This document shows positions 5,833 through 7,888 of a stretch of 7,888 nt of DNA, in pieces. The stretch is from positions 1 to 7,888 of the forward strand of contig DAOTUC010000140.1 in the NCBI GenBank assembly GCA_034437315.1, written 5' to 3'. How positions within the stretch are numbered: the stretch's first letter is position 1; the number at the start of each line of letters is the position of its first letter. The notes beneath the pieces are model-generated. The model made no database searches and was not told where the DNA came from. It was given only the letters and a program-made list of their open reading frames with translations. Origin of the DNA: DSAR01 sp034437315. GTDB lineage: Bacteria; Chloroflexota; Anaerolineae; B4-G1. Made by a program: the position numbers and the translations under genes.

Positions 5833-6543
5833 CTAATCAAATTCGAATGTGAGAAATATGTGATGAAGACGAATGTCGGTTTGATTCGTTCTCACGTGGC
5901 GAGAAAGATAGATGTCGTTAAAGTCATCCATCGGCTTTGTCCTGTTGAGATGATTGGACTCGGGCAGCGGAGGATTCCTACGGATGTTACCCATACAGGC
6001 GTTTATGTCGCCCACGATGTTGGAGACGCTTCCAGCCAAAACGTAACCCAGCATCCCGGCATCACCAAGGCTACTGGCGTACTCTCCTCGGATGAAGCGA
6101 TAGATACCGTCGTTCACGTACCCAGCGTTTAGTTTGCTGTACCGTTGATCGACCCGTTTATCGCCAACTCGCTTGGCTTCCCAGACGAACCGTCTCTGAT
6201 GGTAATTTCTCTCCCAGCTTCCAAACATAGATAAATCGACTTCTTGAGCCTCGATAGTGGCTTGTTGTCCAGTCTTCATTTCGGGCGTATGCACTTTTTC
6301 CCTGACCTGCACAAAAATCGGCGAATCATTGTCAAAAGCTATTGGCTGCAAGTAGTCTTCTCCAAGGCGAAGTGTAAACACATTTTCTTCCCAGCAGCGC
6401 TCCACCACATTTTCTTGCCGCATAATCCAGTAAGCTTTCACCGTCAATCTGAGAGCATATGTCACAAAATCGGACCAAGTCAATTCCCCAAATTTAGTCG
6501 GCTTGCCAATGCTGGATGAAGCCGCTTCTGTCAAATGAGACAA
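5833..6543 (-). CDS. Candidate PD-(D/E)XK nuclease partner of the methyltransferase
   Basis: A 236-aa soluble protein without a secure family name. Its centre suggests a PD-(D/E)XK-type nuclease core: Asp103 in EVDLSMFG, then a strand FVWEAKRV with Glu122 and Lys124 in E-x-K spacing, then a helix rich in small and aromatic residues (YVNDGIYRFIRGEYA, 142-156) and GMLGYVLAG (163-171). The end, SRHVRTN..IRLHHIFLTF, resembles other uncharacterised proteins of defence loci. It begins 17 nt after the methyltransferase stop, so the two are probably one transcript. The start is TTG 6543, chosen because GGAG (6554-6551 on the minus strand) lies 7 nt upstream; no in-frame ATG is better placed. Composition is AT-richer than the chelatase side. 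Nuclease activity is inferred from motif spacing and context only; an accessory or specificity role is possible. Confidence 0.7.
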   Translation of the reverse strand: MSHLTEAASSSIGKPTKFGELTWSDFVTYALRLTVKAYWIMRQENVVERCWEENVFTLRLGEDYLQPIAFDNDSPIFVQVREKVHTPEMKTGQQATIEAQEVDLSMFGSWERNYHQRRFVWEAKRVGDKRVDQRYSKLNAGYVNDGIYRFIRGEYASSLGDAGMLGYVLAGSVSNIVGDINACMGNIRRNPPLPESNHLNRTKPMDDFNDIYLSRHVRTNQTDIRLHHIFLTFEFD

Positions 6544-6550
6544 GGGGTAA

Positions 6551-6554
6551 CTCC
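6551..6554 (-). promoter_or_regulatory. Ribosome binding site supporting a TTG start
   Basis: Minus-strand GGAG lies 7 nt before TTG 6543, in the gap after the methyltransferase stop. It is the main support for the non-ATG start of the nuclease candidate. Confidence 0.55.
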
Positions 6555-6560
6555 GTTCAT

Positions 6561-7888
6561 CTACATTGAAAGTTCCGCCAGGAATGCATCTGCATCAACA
6601 CGCGCCTGGGATTGGGACCAGAATCTTCGCTCACTTGGCCGTACGATCGACATCTCTTTGCCATCGTAGATACGCACGTGACGACGGGTGTAAAATGAAG
6701 GCGTGTGCTCGTGTAATACAAGACGATCCAGCTTGTAAAGTCTGGTGCGCATAGCGCCGGTTTCTGCCACAATTTGAATAGGTTGGGCTTCTTGCAAGTC
6801 GATGAGGTCAAAGCTCAAGATCGTGAGCGGGGCGCCATTCTTGTAGATAGTGGCATTAAGCGTCTGGCCCTTGACCTGCAAAAGAGACGTTGCCACCTGT
6901 ATGAAAACTTCAGCGTATGATTTGAGCATTGGGATATCGGGCGCTTTCACCGGGACGGCTGCTTGAGGCTGGCGTGTTTTGCGTTTGGCCCAATTGAAAA
7001 ATCCAATTCCGTACGTCAATGTATCCTCGACCAACTGCTGCTCGACCGGGTGCAGCCCATAAATCTCGTAAACCAGTGCGTCAATCGCCTGCTTTCGCGC
7101 TTCCAAATCACGCTCATCTCTTGAGTCAAAAAGCGACTCGGCTTTATCCTGCAAGGATTTAATTTCATCCAGGTGTTGGAGTACCTCTTGAAGCCGTGCA
7201 TCATCCGAGGATGGGATCAGAAACGGCATCCCTTCATATTCTTTTTGGAGAATATTTCCCCGTTCCACTGCCCAACGAGTCGAGGTTAAGAAATGATAAT
7301 ATTTTACCAAGGATGAATTGGTATAGGCAACAAGCCACTTCAATAACCATTCTTGACTTTTGCTTCCTGCAATCCCGGTTATTGAATGACGATATGCGAT
7401 GTCCTCTTCACTGAATGCCGCATAGCATTTACTTTGGTGGATAAGAACTAAAGGACTTTTTACAATCTCTTCGTCCCGGGGTCGATGGAAGACCTCATCC
7501 TCAATCATCTCACACACCGATCGATCGACGAAGTATGGTCTCAGTTGAGCCGTGGGCACCAAACACATTCCCTTGAGCCAAGGGCCTGGGTTTTCAGCCC
7601 CGCCCCCAATCTGTATTCCTTCCTTTATCAGCCAGCCCAGTCTGGCAGCCTGTTCTCTCAACGTCGGCATTGATTTCAATCGCTCAATTAACGCCGCATC
7701 GCGCGGGGTGCCCCAAAGCGCCACCTTCCATAGATAGGGTTTTTCGACCAGTTCCTCTTGATCAAGAAATTTAACATCGTTTGTATCCAAGACAATGGAC
7801 TTGAGGCGCTGTGAAACAGGAGAGGGTTTAGGCACGCCGTATACTAATCTTTTATCGACGTTTGGTGATATGGGTGTATAGAATAGGG
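6561..7888 (-). CDS. C-terminal part of a type IIG/Eco57I-like N6-adenine DNA methyltransferase (partial)
   Basis: The reading frame is open to the right edge: 17 sense codons precede the GTG at 7835, reading ...VDKRLVYG before VPKPSPV. The N-terminus, which should carry the SAM-binding and NPPY catalytic motifs, is therefore outside the window. What is visible (numbered from the GTG) resembles the TaqI-like C-terminal target-recognition region of type IIG/Eco57I-like enzymes: WKVALWGTPRD (36-46), QIGGGAENPGPWLKG (76-89), LVAYTNSSLVKYYHF (168-182), RWAVERG (187-193), a helical linker (about 209-240) and IDALVYEIYGL (251-261). After residue 300 comes an extra module of about 120 residues ending in LYKLDRLVL, RRHVRIYDGKEM and RRFWSQSQARVDADAFL. 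The role would be sequence-specific adenine methylation and perhaps restriction with its downstream neighbour. The methyltransferase call rests on the C-terminal region alone. Confidence 0.75.
   Translation of the reverse strand, partial: LFYTPISPNVDKRLVYGVPKPSPVSQRLKSIVLDTNDVKFLDQEELVEKPYLWKVALWGTPRDAALIERLKSMPTLREQAARLGWLIKEGIQIGGGAENPGPWLKGMCLVPTAQLRPYFVDRSVCEMIEDEVFHRPRDEEIVKSPLVLIHQSKCYAAFSEEDIAYRHSITGIAGSKSQEWLLKWLVAYTNSSLVKYYHFLTSTRWAVERGNILQKEYEGMPFLIPSSDDARLQEVLQHLDEIKSLQDKAESLFDSRDERDLEARKQAIDALVYEIYGLHPVEQQLVEDTLTYGIGFFNWAKRKTRQPQAAVPVKAPDIPMLKSYAEVFIQVATSLLQVKGQTLNATIYKNGAPLTILSFDLIDLQEAQPIQIVAETGAMRTRLYKLDRLVLHEHTPSFYTRRHVRIYDGKEMSIVRPSERRFWSQSQARVDADAFLAELSM

Overview
The left 5.7 kb is GC-rich (roughly 60-65% in lines I sampled) and reads like the core chromosome of a high-GC, non-proteobacterial bacterium. 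The single-gene chelatase that joins a ChlI-like AAA+ part to a VWA part, together with an ATP-cone/uridine-kinase fusion, suggests Chloroflexota (Anaerolineae-like). That assignment is inference from protein style, not from a marker gene. The right 2 kb has visibly lower GC (about 40-50%) and carries restriction-modification-type genes, so it looks like an accessory or defence segment.

Layout: (1) 2-1519 (+), a serine carboxypeptidase-like S10 peptidase. (2) 1520-2065, a gene-free stretch packed with palindromes. It holds a double-hairpin repeat at 1624-1742 and a MITE-like element at 1815-1951 with 12-bp terminal inverted repeats and a flanking TATCAAAC direct repeat. (3) 2066-3406 (-), an ATP-cone domain fused to a P-loop uridine kinase/phosphoribulokinase-type domain. 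(4) 3407-3615, a divergent promoter region with a sigma70-like promoter on each strand. (5) 3616-5696 (+), a chelatase gene split by a frame change in an A9 run. Its 5' part encodes a 368-aa ChlI-like AAA+ ATPase. Its 3' part, in the -1 frame, encodes a linker and a VWA domain with an intact MIDAS. (6) 5729-5760, a strong hairpin terminator that can work in both directions. (7) 5833-6543 and 6561-7888 (both -), a candidate PD-(D/E)XK nuclease downstream of the C-terminal part of a DNA adenine methyltransferase that runs off the right edge.

The most interesting signal is the chelatase frame change. An A_AAA_AAA slippery run is preceded by GGAG 11 nt upstream, followed one codon later by a stop, and followed 7 nt downstream by a possible stem-loop. 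The VWA frame has no start codon with a ribosome binding site. This is the layout expected of a programmed -1 frameshift that makes a small (AAA+) and a medium (AAA+-VWA) chelatase subunit from one gene, as has been reported for chlD-type genes. A one-base undercall in the homopolymer is the main alternative. The second point of interest is the methyltransferase/nuclease-candidate pair, which may be a compact restriction system.
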